Assembly: GCA_019359505.1 (NCBI GenBank)
Contig: JAHHHD010000009.1
Location: 62,001-126,000, forward strand
Direction: 5' to 3'
Source of the DNA: Drouetiella hepatica Uher 2000/2452
GTDB taxonomy: Bacteria; Cyanobacteriota; Cyanobacteriia; Elainellales; Elainellaceae
DNA: 64,000 nt
Shown here: piece by piece, positions 24,956 through 33,088 of the stretch
How positions within the stretch are numbered: the stretch's first letter is position 1
Layout: each line of letters starts with the position of its first letter
The notes under the pieces: generated by a model
Seen by the model: only the letters and a program-made list of their open reading frames with translations
Told to the model about the DNA's origin: nothing
The model's database searches: none
Program-made: the position numbers and the translations under genes

Positions 24956-26206
24956 GTGACCCTCACCCCCATCTCCCTCACTTCCTCATTCGATCGAGCC
25001 GCTCAACGCCCCGATGCGCTCGGTCGCTTTGGCAAATTTGGCGGCAAGTATGTCCCTGAAACCCTGATGCCTGCTTTGAGCGAATTGGAAGCCGCTTTCT
25101 ACCAATATCGCAACGATCCAGACTTTCAACAAGAGCTGCAAGGCTTGCTCAAAGACTATGTGGGCAGAGCTACGCCGCTTTATTTTGCCGAGCGCTTGAC
25201 TCAGCACTTTGCTCGTCCCGACGGCACAGGCGCACAGATTTATCTCAAGCGCGAAGATCTCAACCACACCGGAGCGCACAAAATCAACAATGCTCTGGGG
25301 CAGGTTTTGCTGGCAAAACGCATGGGCAAACAGCGAATTATTGCAGAAACGGGTGCAGGGCAGCATGGGGTGGCAACCGCAACGGTTTGCGCAAGATTTG
25401 GGCTAGACTGCATCATCTACATGGGCGTACATGACATGGAGCGTCAGGCGCTCAACGTGTTTCGGATGCGGCTAATGGGAGCTGAGGTGCGCCCCGTCTC
25501 TGCCGGAACAGGCACCCTCAAAGATGCCACCTCAGAAGCCATTCGAGATTGGGTAACTAACGTGGAGACAACCCACTACATTCTCGGTTCCGTCGCAGGC
25601 CCCCACCCCTACCCGATGATCGTGCGAGACTTTCAGGCGGTGATTGGGCAAGAAACGCGATCGCAGTGCCAAGAAAAATGGGGCGGCTTACCCGATATTT
25701 TGCTCGCCTGCGTCGGCGGCGGCTCCAACGCCATGGGGCTATTCCACGAATTTATTAACGAACCCAGCGTCCGGCTAATCGGCGTTGAGGCGGCGGGTGA
25801 AGGCGAAGATACCGACAAACATGCCGCCACCCTGACAAGAGGACGGGTCGGCGTTTTGCATGGCGCAATGAGCTATCTGCTGCAAGACGAAGACGGACAG
25901 GTGATCGAACCCTACTCGATTAGCGCCGGACTAGACTACCCCGGCGTAGGGCCAGAACACAGCTTCTTGAAGGATTCCGGTCGCGCCGAATACTATAGCA
26001 TCACCGATCGCCTTGCCCTAGAAGGACTACAGCAGCTTTCCCGCCTAGAGGGCATCATTCCGGCATTAGAAACCGCTCATGCGATCGCCTATCTAGAAGT
26101 TCTCTGTCCTCAGCTTGAGGGCAGCCCTCGCATCGTGATCAACTGCTCCGGGCGAGGCGACAAAGATGTGCAGACCGTGATCAAATCGCTCGGTATGGAA
26201 TCTTGA
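24956..26206 (+). CDS. trpB: Tryptophan synthase beta chain
   Basis: Catalyses the PLP-dependent condensation of indole with serine, the last step of tryptophan synthesis, in complex with TrpA. The start of the conserved core, [24 protein letters not shown], the PLP lysine in [14 protein letters not shown], the phosphate-binding GGGSNAMG and the C-terminal [13 protein letters not shown] are all present. I place the start at GTG 24956 (416 residues). The frame also opens at ATG 24926, but that codon lies at or before the probable transcription start. trpA is not adjacent, as is usual in cyanobacteria. The stop is followed by an 18-bp near-duplicate of the gene end (GGAATCTTGAG twice). Confidence 0.97.
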   Translation: MTLTPISLTSSFDRAAQRPDALGRFGKFGGKYVPETLMPALSELEAAFYQYRNDPDFQQELQGLLKDYVGRATPLYFAERLTQHFARPDGTGAQIYLKREDLNHTGAHKINNALGQVLLAKRMGKQRIIAETGAGQHGVATATVCARFGLDCIIYMGVHDMERQALNVFRMRLMGAEVRPVSAGTGTLKDATSEAIRDWVTNVETTHYILGSVAGPHPYPMIVRDFQAVIGQETRSQCQEKWGGLPDILLACVGGGSNAMGLFHEFINEPSVRLIGVEAAGEGEDTDKHAATLTRGRVGVLHGAMSYLLQDEDGQVIEPYSISAGLDYPGVGPEHSFLKDSGRAEYYSITDRLALEGLQQLSRLEGIIPALETAHAIAYLEVLCPQLEGSPRIVINCSGRGDKDVQTVIKSLGMES

Positions 26207-26222
26207 GAGGGCATGGAATCTT

Positions 26223-26307
26223 GAGGCTGTTTCTCAAGACTCAGTAGATCGCAAAGCTCATACTTGATCCCTCAACCTCCTTAAAAAGAGGGCTTCAGAG
26301 ATCAAAA
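26223..26307. repeat. Probable decayed half of the same MITE family
   Basis: GAGGCTGTTTCTCAAG at 26223 resembles the MITE end GAGGATGTTTGAAAAGT. About 55 bp further in, CCTCCTTAAAAAGAGGGCTT resembles CCCCCTTAAAAAGAGGGAAA of the element at 16852, at a similar spacing. The right half appears lost. Confidence 0.4.
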
Positions 26308-26328
26308 GGCGCTGCTGATTTCACGCGT

Positions 26329-26375
26329 AATTTTTTGGGGAAAGGGACGCTCTGCATTCCTTTCCCCAAAAAATT
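26329..26375. repeat. Extragenic hairpin of the T-arm/A-arm family, member a
   Basis: Perfect 17-bp arms AATTTTTTGGGGAAAGG (26329-26345) and CCTTTCCCCAAAAAATT (26359-26375), loop of 13 nt. The flank TCATACCCAGGTTAAGGCAAT resembles the flank of the hairpin at 61003. It lies between trpB and the CAP lipoprotein gene. Confidence 0.75.
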
Positions 26376-26435
26376 CATACCCAGGTTAAGGCAATGCCGA
26401 GCGAGGTACACACGACTTTGGGCAATCTTGACTAA

Positions 26436-26471
26436 GCTGTAGGGGATCGATCGCTAGGTCAACCCTACAGC
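26436..26471. promoter_or_regulatory. Inverted repeat upstream of the CAP lipoprotein gene
   Basis: Arms GCTGTAGGG (26436-26444) and CCCTACAGC (26463-26471), 9 bp, with an 18-nt spacer, ending 30 bp before the ATG at 26502. It could be an operator or leader hairpin. Downstream AAGGGAG is the ribosome site. Confidence 0.35.
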
Positions 26472-26501
26472 GCGTCAAGTTTAGATAAGGGAGTTGCTTT
26501 T

Positions 26502-27095
26502 ATGAAAATAGGTTATTGGCTAGCAGCATCGACTTCAGCGCTTTTGCTGAGCTGCTCCGTGCAAACGGTATCCAGCGAAGGAGTTGCAGAAGAGCCGATC
26601 GTCAGCCCAGCAGTTGAACAACCAGCAGCCGAACAACCAGCAGCCAACCCACCAGCAGCCAACCCACCAGCAGCCGACCCAGACCTAGTGGCACAAAATT
26701 CTGGCAACTCAACGACGGCGCTAGAGAGTTCTATCTTGCAGCAGGTCAACCAGTATCGTAAGAAAAAAGGACTGTCTCAGCTCAGCTCCAACGCCACCAT
26801 TACGCAGCAATCGCGTCAGCACAGCCAAAGCATGGCAACCAGCCGCAACCTCAGCCATGACGGTTTCGAGAATCGAGTTTCGACGATCGGCAAATCTATT
26901 TCCTATCGCAGCGCAGCCGAAAATGTCGCCTATAACATGGGGTATAGTACCCCTGCCCGTCAGGCGGTAGAAGGTTGGCTCAAGAGTCCTGGACATCTCA
27001 AAAACATCGAAGGCGACTACAATTTAACGGGTATTGGCGTAGTTAAAAATGCTCAAGGAGAATATTATTTCACCCAAATTTTTATCAAGCGCTGA
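26502..27095 (+). CDS. CAP-domain (SCP/PR-1-like) lipoprotein
   Basis: A 197-residue secreted lipoprotein. The signal peptide MKIGYWLAASTSALLLSC ends in a lipobox (LLLSC), so Cys18 would be lipidated. Residues about 38-62 are a Pro/Ala linker made of 15-bp repeats (QPAAE, QPAAN, PPAAN, PPAAD). The CAP domain follows: VNQYRKKKGLSQLSSN, HSQSMATSRNLSHDGF, AAENVAYN and WLKSPGHLKNIEGDYNLTGIG, including the His and Glu residues of the central cleft. The function of bacterial CAP proteins is mostly unknown; an envelope role is likely. AAGGGAG lies about 9 bp before the ATG. The RNase D-like gene follows after 27 bp and may be co-transcribed. Confidence 0.88.
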   Translation: MKIGYWLAASTSALLLSCSVQTVSSEGVAEEPIVSPAVEQPAAEQPAANPPAANPPAADPDLVAQNSGNSTTALESSILQQVNQYRKKKGLSQLSSNATITQQSRQHSQSMATSRNLSHDGFENRVSTIGKSISYRSAAENVAYNMGYSTPARQAVEGWLKSPGHLKNIEGDYNLTGIGVVKNAQGEYYFTQIFIKR

Positions 27096-27122
27096 CGAAT
27101 TCTTGAGAACGGGGAGACAGTA

Positions 27123-27743
27123 TTGAAAGATTTTCAGGTGTGCGATCGCGATCTCTCCCAGGAGATTCTAGAAGAATATTTGCAGACAGAGGCGATCGCC
27201 GTAGACACAGAAACGATGGGGTTGCTGCCCCAGCGCGATCGCCTCTGCTTAGTGCAGCTTTGCGACCCTCGCGGCAGAGTCACCGTTGTGCGAATTGTTC
27301 AACGGCAATCGGAAGCACCTCTGCTCCGGCAGCTTCTAGAGGCAAATATGCCCAAGGTTTTTCATTTCGCCCGCTTTGATCTGGCAACTCTTCAGCACCA
27401 TTTGAATATTCGGGTTCAGCCTGTCTTCTGTACAAAGATCGCTAGCAAGCTCGCCCGCACCTACAGCCCTAAGCACGGACTCAAAGATTTAGTGCAGGAG
27501 CTAGAGCAGGTAGAGCTAGACAAGAGCGCCCAAAGTTCTGATTGGGGTAACGCATCGAATTTGTCTGACGAACAGCTTCACTATGCGGCAAATGACGTGC
27601 GATATTTACTCAGCGCTCGGCTAAAGCTGATTGATATGCTGAAACGCGAAGAACGATGGGATTTGGCGCAACAGTGCTTTGCCTGTCTGCCTACTTTAGT
27701 GGCGCTCGATCTAATGCAATACCAAAATGTATTTGAGCATTAG
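27123..27743 (+). CDS. RNase D-like 3'-5' exonuclease (DEDDy)
   Basis: A 206-residue single-domain exonuclease. The DEDDy residues are visible: Asp and Glu in AIAVDTETMGL, Asp in FHFARFDLATL, and the YAANDVRYL motif with the catalytic Tyr and last Asp. It lacks the HRDC domains of E. coli RNase D, as is normal for the short cyanobacterial form. Start is TTG at 27123: GGGGAG (27111-27116) stands 6 bp upstream and the protein begins sensibly there. It probably trims RNA 3' ends. It lies 27 bp after the CAP gene and is followed by a GC-rich hairpin. Confidence 0.88.
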   Translation: MKDFQVCDRDLSQEILEEYLQTEAIAVDTETMGLLPQRDRLCLVQLCDPRGRVTVVRIVQRQSEAPLLRQLLEANMPKVFHFARFDLATLQHHLNIRVQPVFCTKIASKLARTYSPKHGLKDLVQELEQVELDKSAQSSDWGNASNLSDEQLHYAANDVRYLLSARLKLIDMLKREERWDLAQQCFACLPTLVALDLMQYQNVFEH

Positions 27744-27776
27744 GTAACGCGATGTGCGACTTGATTTAAAAGCTTT

Positions 27777-27803
27777 GTGGGGCAGGCAAGATACCTGCCC
27801 CAC
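27777..27803 (+). terminator. Hairpin after the RNase D-like gene
   Basis: Arms GTGGGGCAGG (27777-27786) and CCTGCCCCAC (27794-27803), 7-nt loop, 34 bp after the stop. There is no clear T-run, so it may act weakly. The rest of the 308-bp gap holds a second palindrome, GGGCTTGGCAGTGCCAAGCCC at 27863-27883, of a form repeated near 36500 (GAGCTTAGCAATGCTAAGCC). Confidence 0.45.
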
Positions 27804-27964
27804 GTAGATCAAGAGCTTTATACCGATTTAAACAAATTTGTGAGCACATCGAACCTCAGAAGGGGCTTGGCAGTGCCAAGCCCTTACCGGATCTGTCGTG
27901 GTTCCAATTCAAATTGGTATTAGAAAAAGAGTTGCCCATCGCGTTAAGTATTTAAACATTAAAA

Positions 27965-28028
27965 CAGGCTGCACTAATAGCGTTTTTTCAAGGATTAAAT
28001 CATTGAAAAAATTGCCTAATGCAGCCTG
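27965..28028 (-). terminator. Long imperfect hairpin after the 64-residue gene
   Basis: CAGGCTGCA (27965-27973) pairs with TGCAGCCTG (28020-28028), and inside it TTTTTTCAA pairs with TTGAAAAAA, making one 64-nt interrupted stem. It lies 23 bp past the stop of the minus-strand gene. Confidence 0.5.
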
Positions 28029-28051
28029 ACTAAGAAACTCAATCCAAACGA

Positions 28052-28246
28052 TTAGCTGGCGATCGCAGCTTTAATAGGAATAACGGTCAAAGATGGTGTT
28101 TGGGACATCTGCTTAAAGCCATTCAATCCAATCACGGTATATCCCTGAGCATCGTGATTGTGCAACGTATCGCCGACTGAATAGACCTTATCGCTATTCA
28201 TGGTGCCCAAGGGTCTTTGGCGTGTATCAACTAATAGGTACTGCAT
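28052..28246 (-). CDS. Small protein of unknown function
   Basis: A 64-residue protein (MQYLLVDTRQRPLGTMNSDK, then VYSVGDTLHNHDAQGYTVIGLNGF). Its beta-rich pattern with evenly spaced Gly residues looks like a small barrel. On the minus strand TTTGAGGAGT is placed correctly before the ATG, and a hairpin follows the stop, so it is a real independent gene. I do not recognise a family with a known role. Confidence 0.65.
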   Translation of the reverse strand: MQYLLVDTRQRPLGTMNSDKVYSVGDTLHNHDAQGYTVIGLNGFKQMSQTPSLTVIPIKAAIAS

Positions 28247-29131
28247 AAAAACTCCTCAAATATGTTCGGTTTACAAGCCAAAAAACGGAACCGCGCGATC
28301 GCCCCGACCGCCAGAATATAGCGGTCAACTCAGCTAGATGAACTCCGCCAAAAGCTTCTGGCTCTGCTAAAGATGGCTACCAGCAAGTAGAGATATTTCT
28401 CCACTGCTAGAGCAATCCTGTAGGGGCTTTGGCCAGGAATTTTGACGTAGGCGATCGCATTGTTTGTTATCAAACCAGTGCCATCAAACAGCCGCTTTCT
28501 TGTTGCATTTAACTATCAACTCGAAAGCTCAGAACCTCTTGAATATCGAGCTTACAGCTATTCGATTCAAGATGTTGCTGGCTTAGAAAAGCAAGTAGCT
28601 GTAGAAATTAACCAGTGAGTAACTGATAGAAAACAACAGCTTTAGAGTTCTTTGACTTTACCTATTTGAAGCAGCCCAGCTTATATTTTTCTAAATGATC
28701 TGGGAGTTCAGGCAGGCAAAGATTCAGACTCCAGTCGATCGATGAAAGAGCTTTGAAGCACCATCGAACTGACCGCTTATCCATTCCCCATCCTTATAAC
28801 ACGTCTTTTTTGAAATTGACAGAAGTTAAGAAGATTAAATTAGCTGCTTATTTTCTTAATAATTGATTCGCTAACTTCTTAGTGATATGTCCGTACTAAA
28901 CGGAGTTCCGAGAATCTGCTTAAACGCCCAAACAGCTTTGCTGTGGCTCATCTGTTAGTACAAGCTGTTAGTACAGTTAGTACAAAAAACACCTATTGAT
29001 TTGTAAAAACTAATGGTGTAGCATCAAATCCCAACGTGCATTTGATAGGGCATATATAAAACTTTAGTTACATAAAAATCAAGCTGTGAAATTGTAATGA
29101 GTGTTGCGAACGGTTATAAAAAATCTAAAAA
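28247..29131. other. 885-bp gap, mostly without features
   Basis: No complete gene. A 52-codon plus-strand frame (28460-28618, from TTG) reads LFVIKPVPSNSRFLVAFNYQ and goes on as plausible protein to ...AVEINQ, but has no ribosome site or recognised family, so it looks like the tail of a decayed gene. The remainder, from about 28620 to 29100, is A+T-rich and shows nothing I can name. Confidence 0.4.
28460..28618 (+). pseudogene. Possible C-terminal remnant of an unknown protein
   Basis: An open frame of 52 residues with balanced composition (for example LEYRAYSYSIQDVAGLEKQV) and a TGA stop. Upstream the frame is closed by TAG. No start signal stands before it. Either a fragment of a lost gene or chance. 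Confidence 0.22.
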
Positions 29132-29157
29132 TCAGGAGTCAGAATTCTGACTCCTGA
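29132..29157 (-). terminator. Intrinsic terminator of the pirin gene
   Basis: A perfect 26-bp palindrome, arms TCAGGAGTCAGAA / TTCTGACTCCTGA, 11 bp past the pirin stop. On the minus strand it is followed by TTTTTAGATTTTTT, as for a Rho-independent terminator. Confidence 0.8.
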
Positions 29158-29168
29158 CTCTAATAAAA

Positions 29169-29867
29169 TCATGCCAGATCAAACAGCAAGACTTCGGCAT
29201 CCGCATGAGCCTGGACTTCCAGAAGCGTTTCACGGCTGACAGCAGCACCATCACCTGCCTGCATAGACACATCGTTCAGGCTAATTTTGCCCTGAGTCAC
29301 CTGAATCCAAGCATGACGATCGGGCTGTAGGGTGAGCGATCGCGTCTCTCCCGATGCCAACCGAGTTGCGTACAGATTCATATCCTGATGAACGGTCAGC
29401 GTTTCCTCACCGCCCTGACGACTCGCCAAAAGCCGCCACTGCCCTTGCAGATCGCTAGGTTCCACACTGGCTTCTTCATAGCTAGGGGCTAGTCCTTCAG
29501 CTTCCGGCAAAATCCAGATTTGTAGAAAATGAACCGGGTCACTGGCAGACGCATTAAATTCGCTATGGGTGACACCCGTGCCAGCTGTCATGCGCTGAAG
29601 TTCATGGGTATGAATAGTGGAAGTGTTACCCATGCTGTCTTTGTGGCTGAGTTCTCCCGACAAAACATAGGTGAGAATTTCCATATCGCGATGAGGATGC
29701 GTCCCAAATCCCTTGCTGGGCTGAACACGATCTTCATTAATCACCCGTAGGGCACGAAACCCCATGTGGCTAGGGTCGTAGTAGTTGCCGAAGGAAAAAG
29801 AGTGATGGCTATCGAGCCAGCCAAAATTGGCATGACCTCTTTCATCTGCGGGGCGAAGTGTAATCAT
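29169..29867 (-). CDS. Pirin family protein (YhhW-like bicupin)
   Basis: A 232-residue bicupin. The N-terminal cupin carries the metal ligands of pirins: the HPHRDMEILTYVLSGELSHKDSMGN segment with its His residues, and Glu in HELQRMTAGTGVTHSEFN. The C-terminal cupin ends in EVLLFDLA. Members close to E. coli YhhW show quercetin dioxygenase activity; others have regulatory roles. It diverges from an HxlR gene, which probably controls it, and is followed by a clear intrinsic terminator. The ATG at 29867 is preceded on the minus strand by AGGAGG. Confidence 0.93.
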   Translation of the reverse strand: MITLRPADERGHANFGWLDSHHSFSFGNYYDPSHMGFRALRVINEDRVQPSKGFGTHPHRDMEILTYVLSGELSHKDSMGNTSTIHTHELQRMTAGTGVTHSEFNASASDPVHFLQIWILPEAEGLAPSYEEASVEPSDLQGQWRLLASRQGGEETLTVHQDMNLYATRLASGETRSLTLQPDRHAWIQVTQGKISLNDVSMQAGDGAAVSRETLLEVQAHADAEVLLFDLA

Positions 29868-30036
29868 GATGAACCTCCTGGCTGACTATCAAAAAAAGTT
29901 AATCTCGTACGTCGATATATAGAGTTTAGAATAGATATACGCGAACTGAGAAGTATGCACTTTTTGGTAAGGTACTATCTAAAAAGATACTGTCAACAAA
30001 CATCCTTTACAGCGCTTTGCGCTTGGTTAAGTGTGG

Positions 30037-30081
30037 GTTATTTTTTAGAAGCCGCGCGGAGTGCGGTTTCTAAAAAATAAC
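30037..30081. repeat. Extragenic hairpin, member b, in the pirin/hxlR promoter region
   Basis: Arms GTTATTTTTTAGAA (30037-30050) and TTCTAAAAAATAAC (30068-30081) around a GC-rich centre GCCGCGCGGAGTGCGGT. With its flanks (30005-30105) it is an inverted-orientation copy of the element at 46700-46810: CAGCGC, TTAAGTGTGG and GGTTTATGC are shared. It lies between two divergent genes, where a terminator has no obvious use. Confidence 0.8.
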
Positions 30082-30120
30082 TGTGGTTTATGCGATTGAA
30101 AATTGTTGTAGGAAGACATT

Positions 30121-30489
30121 ATGAAACTCACTGAAAGCCAGATGCCGCCAAAAGCTGAAGCTGAGCGTCTTTCTTGTCCCGTAGAAACAACGCTAGATGT
30201 CATCGGTGGACGTTGGAAAGTGCTGATTTTGCGCGAATTGATGCAGGGCGTGCAGCGGTTTAATCAGCTGCATCGATCGCTCAAAGGGATTACCCAAAAG
30301 ATGCTGACGCAGCAACTCAGAGAGCTGGAAGAAGATGGACTTATCCATCGAGAGGTTTATTCGCAGGTACCACCCAAAGTGGAATATTCGTTGACTGAGG
30401 TTGGCGAAACTCTCCAGCCTGTTCTCCAAGCCATGCATCACTGGGGAGAAACCTATTCACAAGACCGAGCTGCAACCCAGCTTGACTAG
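30121..30489 (+). CDS. HxlR-family transcriptional regulator
   Basis: A 122-residue winged-helix protein. The N-terminal CPVETTLDVIGGRWKVLILRELMQG carries the Cys used for redox or electrophile sensing in several HxlR regulators, followed by the recognition helix region FNQLHRSLKGITQKMLTQQLRELEEDGL and wing VPPKVEYSLTEVGETL. It diverges from pirin. An imperfect inverted sequence, TACTATCTAAAAAGATACTG near 29974, lies in the shared promoter region and is an operator candidate. The last 33 bp overlap the end of the convergent FGGY kinase gene. GGAAG stands before the ATG. Confidence 0.92.
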   Translation: MKLTESQMPPKAEAERLSCPVETTLDVIGGRWKVLILRELMQGVQRFNQLHRSLKGITQKMLTQQLRELEEDGLIHREVYSQVPPKVEYSLTEVGETLQPVLQAMHHWGETYSQDRAATQLD

Positions 30490-31785
30490 GGCAGCACTGT
30501 AACCTTGCAAAGCCAGTAAAGCTGTTCCGTATGCCGCTTCAGCCTGAGTTGAGGCTGTGACCGGAACTTGCAGATGGCGCGATCGCATCTCTCTCCACAC
30601 TTCGTTCTGTGCGCCGCCTCCTGCCGTGTAGACCTGGGCAAGGGGCGTAGCGCCCAAGGCTTGCAGCAGCTCATAACCTTCCGCCTCAATGCGCGCCATT
30701 CCGGCAAGCAAACCCTGCAAAAACTCAGCCGGATTGGCAGGACGAGGTTCGAGTCTGGGCAGCAGGTGAGGATCGTTGATGGGAAATCGCTCTCCGGGCT
30801 GGAGCAGCGGGTAATAGTCTAGTTGGCTCTCTTGAGCCGGATCAATTTGCAGACTCAAGCTGGCTAAATCAGCATCGCTAAAGAACTGCCGCAGCACGGC
30901 TCCTCCCGTATTGGAGGCACCTCCCACCAGCCACAGATCCCCCAAGCGATGGCTATAGATGCCATATCGCGCATCGTCTACGCGGGTTTTGCTGAGCAGC
31001 TTTAGCACCAGAGTCGAGCCGAGAGAGGTAACGGCTGTGCCGGGTGACTGCGCCCCGCTTGCCAAGAAAGCAGCAATGCTGTCCGTTGTGCCTGCACAGA
31101 TCAGGCAGCTCGGCGGCAGCGCTAGCTGTGTCGCAATTTGGGGCAGAATGGGGGCGATCGCCTCTCCAGGCACCCGCACCTCTGGCAATCTAAAGGGCAA
31201 ATTCTGAGTAGCCAACCAATCTGGATAGCAGAGCGCCTCTACGTCGTAGCCCAGCTTCAGCGCATTGTGATAGTCGCTAACGCCCAGTTTGCCATGCAGC
31301 CAAAAAGCCAGCCAGTCTGCCTGGTGCAAAAAATATGCTGGCATTGTGCTAGCTGGAACTGGGCTGGCTGGAACTGGGCTAGGAACTTGCTCTTGCCACC
31401 AAAACAGTTTGGCAAGGCTAGAGGTGGCGCTAATCACCGTGTGCTGGGCAGGGGCGATCGCCCTGACCTGACTCAAAACTGCTGCCCCCCGCGCGTCATT
31501 GTAGAGAATTGGCGCATCCAAGGGGTGTCCCTGAGCATCGCAAATAAGCACGGTCGAAGAGGTGCCGTTGATGGCGATCGCGCTAGCCTCTTGCCGCAGG
31601 GCGATCGGGATTTGCTGAATCAGCTCAAAGAGGGTTTGCTTCCACATTGCCGCCCAGGCTGAAGCAGGGGATTGATCGAACTTGAGGCTGGCGGTTGCCT
31701 GAATTTGGCGATCGGCGGTAATGGCGATCGCGCGCGCCCCAGAAGTGCCAAAGTCGATTCCCAGAAAAATTCCTGTGGCAGTCAT
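30457..31785 (-). CDS. FGGY-family sugar kinase, probably D-ribulokinase-like
   Basis: A 442-residue carbohydrate kinase. The N-terminal LGIDFGTSGARAIAI is the phosphate-binding loop of the FGGY fold; AINGTSSTVLICD, CAGTTDSIAAFLASGA and YTAGGGAQNEVWREM are the other nucleotide and substrate regions. The LGIDFGTSGARAIAI start resembles the cyanobacterial/plant clade (SePSK, plant XK-1) reported to act on D-ribulose. It overlaps the SGNH gene upstream by 4 bp (ATGA) and the hxlR end downstream by 33 bp. A 15-bp tandem duplication (31351-31380) gives SPVPASPVPA on a surface loop. Confidence 0.88.
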   Translation of the reverse strand: MTATGIFLGIDFGTSGARAIAITADRQIQATASLKFDQSPASAWAAMWKQTLFELIQQIPIALRQEASAIAINGTSSTVLICDAQGHPLDAPILYNDARGAAVLSQVRAIAPAQHTVISATSSLAKLFWWQEQVPSPVPASPVPASTMPAYFLHQADWLAFWLHGKLGVSDYHNALKLGYDVEALCYPDWLATQNLPFRLPEVRVPGEAIAPILPQIATQLALPPSCLICAGTTDSIAAFLASGAQSPGTAVTSLGSTLVLKLLSKTRVDDARYGIYSHRLGDLWLVGGASNTGGAVLRQFFSDADLASLSLQIDPAQESQLDYYPLLQPGERFPINDPHLLPRLEPRPANPAEFLQGLLAGMARIEAEGYELLQALGATPLAQVYTAGGGAQNEVWREMRSRHLQVPVTASTQAEAAYGTALLALQGYSAALVKLGCSSVL

Positions 31786-32801
31786 GGAAGGATCTCCTCA
31801 ATCTTTTCTCGAAGTCGCTCCACAATCTGTAAATTTCCAGTCTGATTCAGATGAATGGAGTCGCGGTAAAGCGTCTGGGGATCTTCAAAAGCTTGAAACA
31901 GCGGTAAAAAGTCGATAAACGGCATCTGCTGCTGTTCCACAAAACGGGTGAATCGCTGTCTGGCTTTTTGTTCATAAGCACGAGAGCCACCCACTTCGCG
32001 CAAAAGCGGCGTGATCGCCAACAAAAGCTGGGCGTTGTGCTGCACGGCAATGGCTCTGACCTGCTCGATCGCTGCCAAGTTTTCCCCGACGCGATCGCCC
32101 TCCTGTTTCCACAGCTCATCTAGCTCTGGAATGTCGGCGGTTGGAATCAAGTAGCGGCTGACGGCTTCGGCAATGGCAAACGGCGGTCGGCGATCGGGAT
32201 AGTTGCGATCGTGCCCGACCACCAGCGAGTAAGGCGCTATGCCAAACAAATCGTCCGTGTTGATGAGCTGCACAATCACCTGAGCCTCAAAGGTGCCAAA
32301 GCGTTGCAGGTATGCCAGCTCGTTGCGTGGCGACCAGGAGTTTGCGGAGGCATTTAACACTTCGACTCGTTCAAACTCTTTGATGTCATGCTCCTTGATG
32401 TCATGCTCAAGCTGCTGCTGCAAAAGCGCTGAGATCGTTTGGCGTTGGTCTGTCCACCAGCCGCCATTGGCGATCGAGTCTCCAATCAGCAAAATTCGCA
32501 GGGTGTTTTCGGGTCGAGTTAGCGAAATCTCTGGACTTCGCATGGAGTATTGATTGATAGCAATCGGGTTGCCAAAACGGCAGGTAGTTTGGTTTGGACT
32601 CAGCAAATAGCCAATCTGCGGATCGGTAATATAGGTTAGCGGTTTGCCAAACCCCAGCGATCGCAACCCCAACTCTAGCAGCGCGATCGCCCCCGCAACT
32701 GCCGCCAGTATCACTATTCCTGTGATCCAAGTCTCACTCGTCGGAGCTACCATGGCTAAAAACTCGCTGAAAAGATCCCTAAAAGTTCGCCAGTGTACCA
32801 A
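31782..32801 (-). CDS. SGNH/GDSL-type hydrolase with N-terminal membrane anchor
   Basis: A 339-residue protein. One membrane segment lies at about residues 25-45 (WITGIVILAAVAGAIALLEL). Block I of SGNH hydrolases is ILLIGDSIANGG with the catalytic Ser, and block V is DSIHLNQTGN with the Asp-x-x-His pair, so the catalytic set is complete. It probably removes acyl groups from an envelope glycan. A second Met (MVAPTSETW, start 32753) is an alternative start. Translation is coupled to the FGGY kinase through a 4-bp overlap. A 15-bp duplication at 32378-32407 yields EHDIKEHDIK. Confidence 0.82.
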   Translation of the reverse strand: MVHWRTFRDLFSEFLAMVAPTSETWITGIVILAAVAGAIALLELGLRSLGFGKPLTYITDPQIGYLLSPNQTTCRFGNPIAINQYSMRSPEISLTRPENTLRILLIGDSIANGGWWTDQRQTISALLQQQLEHDIKEHDIKEFERVEVLNASANSWSPRNELAYLQRFGTFEAQVIVQLINTDDLFGIAPYSLVVGHDRNYPDRRPPFAIAEAVSRYLIPTADIPELDELWKQEGDRVGENLAAIEQVRAIAVQHNAQLLLAITPLLREVGGSRAYEQKARQRFTRFVEQQQMPFIDFLPLFQAFEDPQTLYRDSIHLNQTGNLQIVERLREKIEEILP

Positions 32802-32915
32802 GGATATTCGTCAAGCCTGGATAAGATTGAGGCGGCAGATCAGCTTTTATCTCAGATCTCTCTTAAACCGGATCTGTCTTAAGCTTCAAAACTCAATCAT
32901 AGGAGAACATGCGTC

Positions 32916-33053
32916 ATGCCAGATTTCAATCGAGGAATCATGAAATTTAAGGGTGCCGATAGCCCGATCGCCGTTATTCTTTCTGGAGTTGTCGTGATTG
33001 GAGCGATCGCCTTCCTAATCAAATGGGCGCTACAAGTCGCCTATACGTTTTAG
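32916..33053 (+). CDS. 45-residue single-pass membrane protein
   Basis: A short gene: MPDFNRGIMKFKGADSP, then a membrane helix IAVILSGVVVIGAIAFLI, then KWALQVAYTF. AGGAG at 32901-32905 is 10 bp before the ATG. Closely similar short proteins occur in many cyanobacteria from memory, and the layout resembles small subunits of thylakoid complexes, but I cannot assign one. It is flanked by the divergent SGNH gene and a convergent glycosyltransferase gene, so it has its own promoter and a GC-rich hairpin after its stop. Confidence 0.75.
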   Translation: MPDFNRGIMKFKGADSPIAVILSGVVVIGAIAFLIKWALQVAYTF

Positions 33054-33060
33054 CTTTTGG

Positions 33061-33075
33061 GGGCGCACTGCGCCC
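33061..33075. terminator. Bidirectional hairpin between convergent genes
   Basis: GGGCGC-ACT-GCGCCC, with CTTTTGG before and TTAAAAAAG after, 7 bp past one stop and 13 bp from the other. The T-left, A-right flanks resemble the extragenic hairpin family, in a shorter form. Confidence 0.5.
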
Positions 33076-33088
33076 TTAAAAAAGACTT

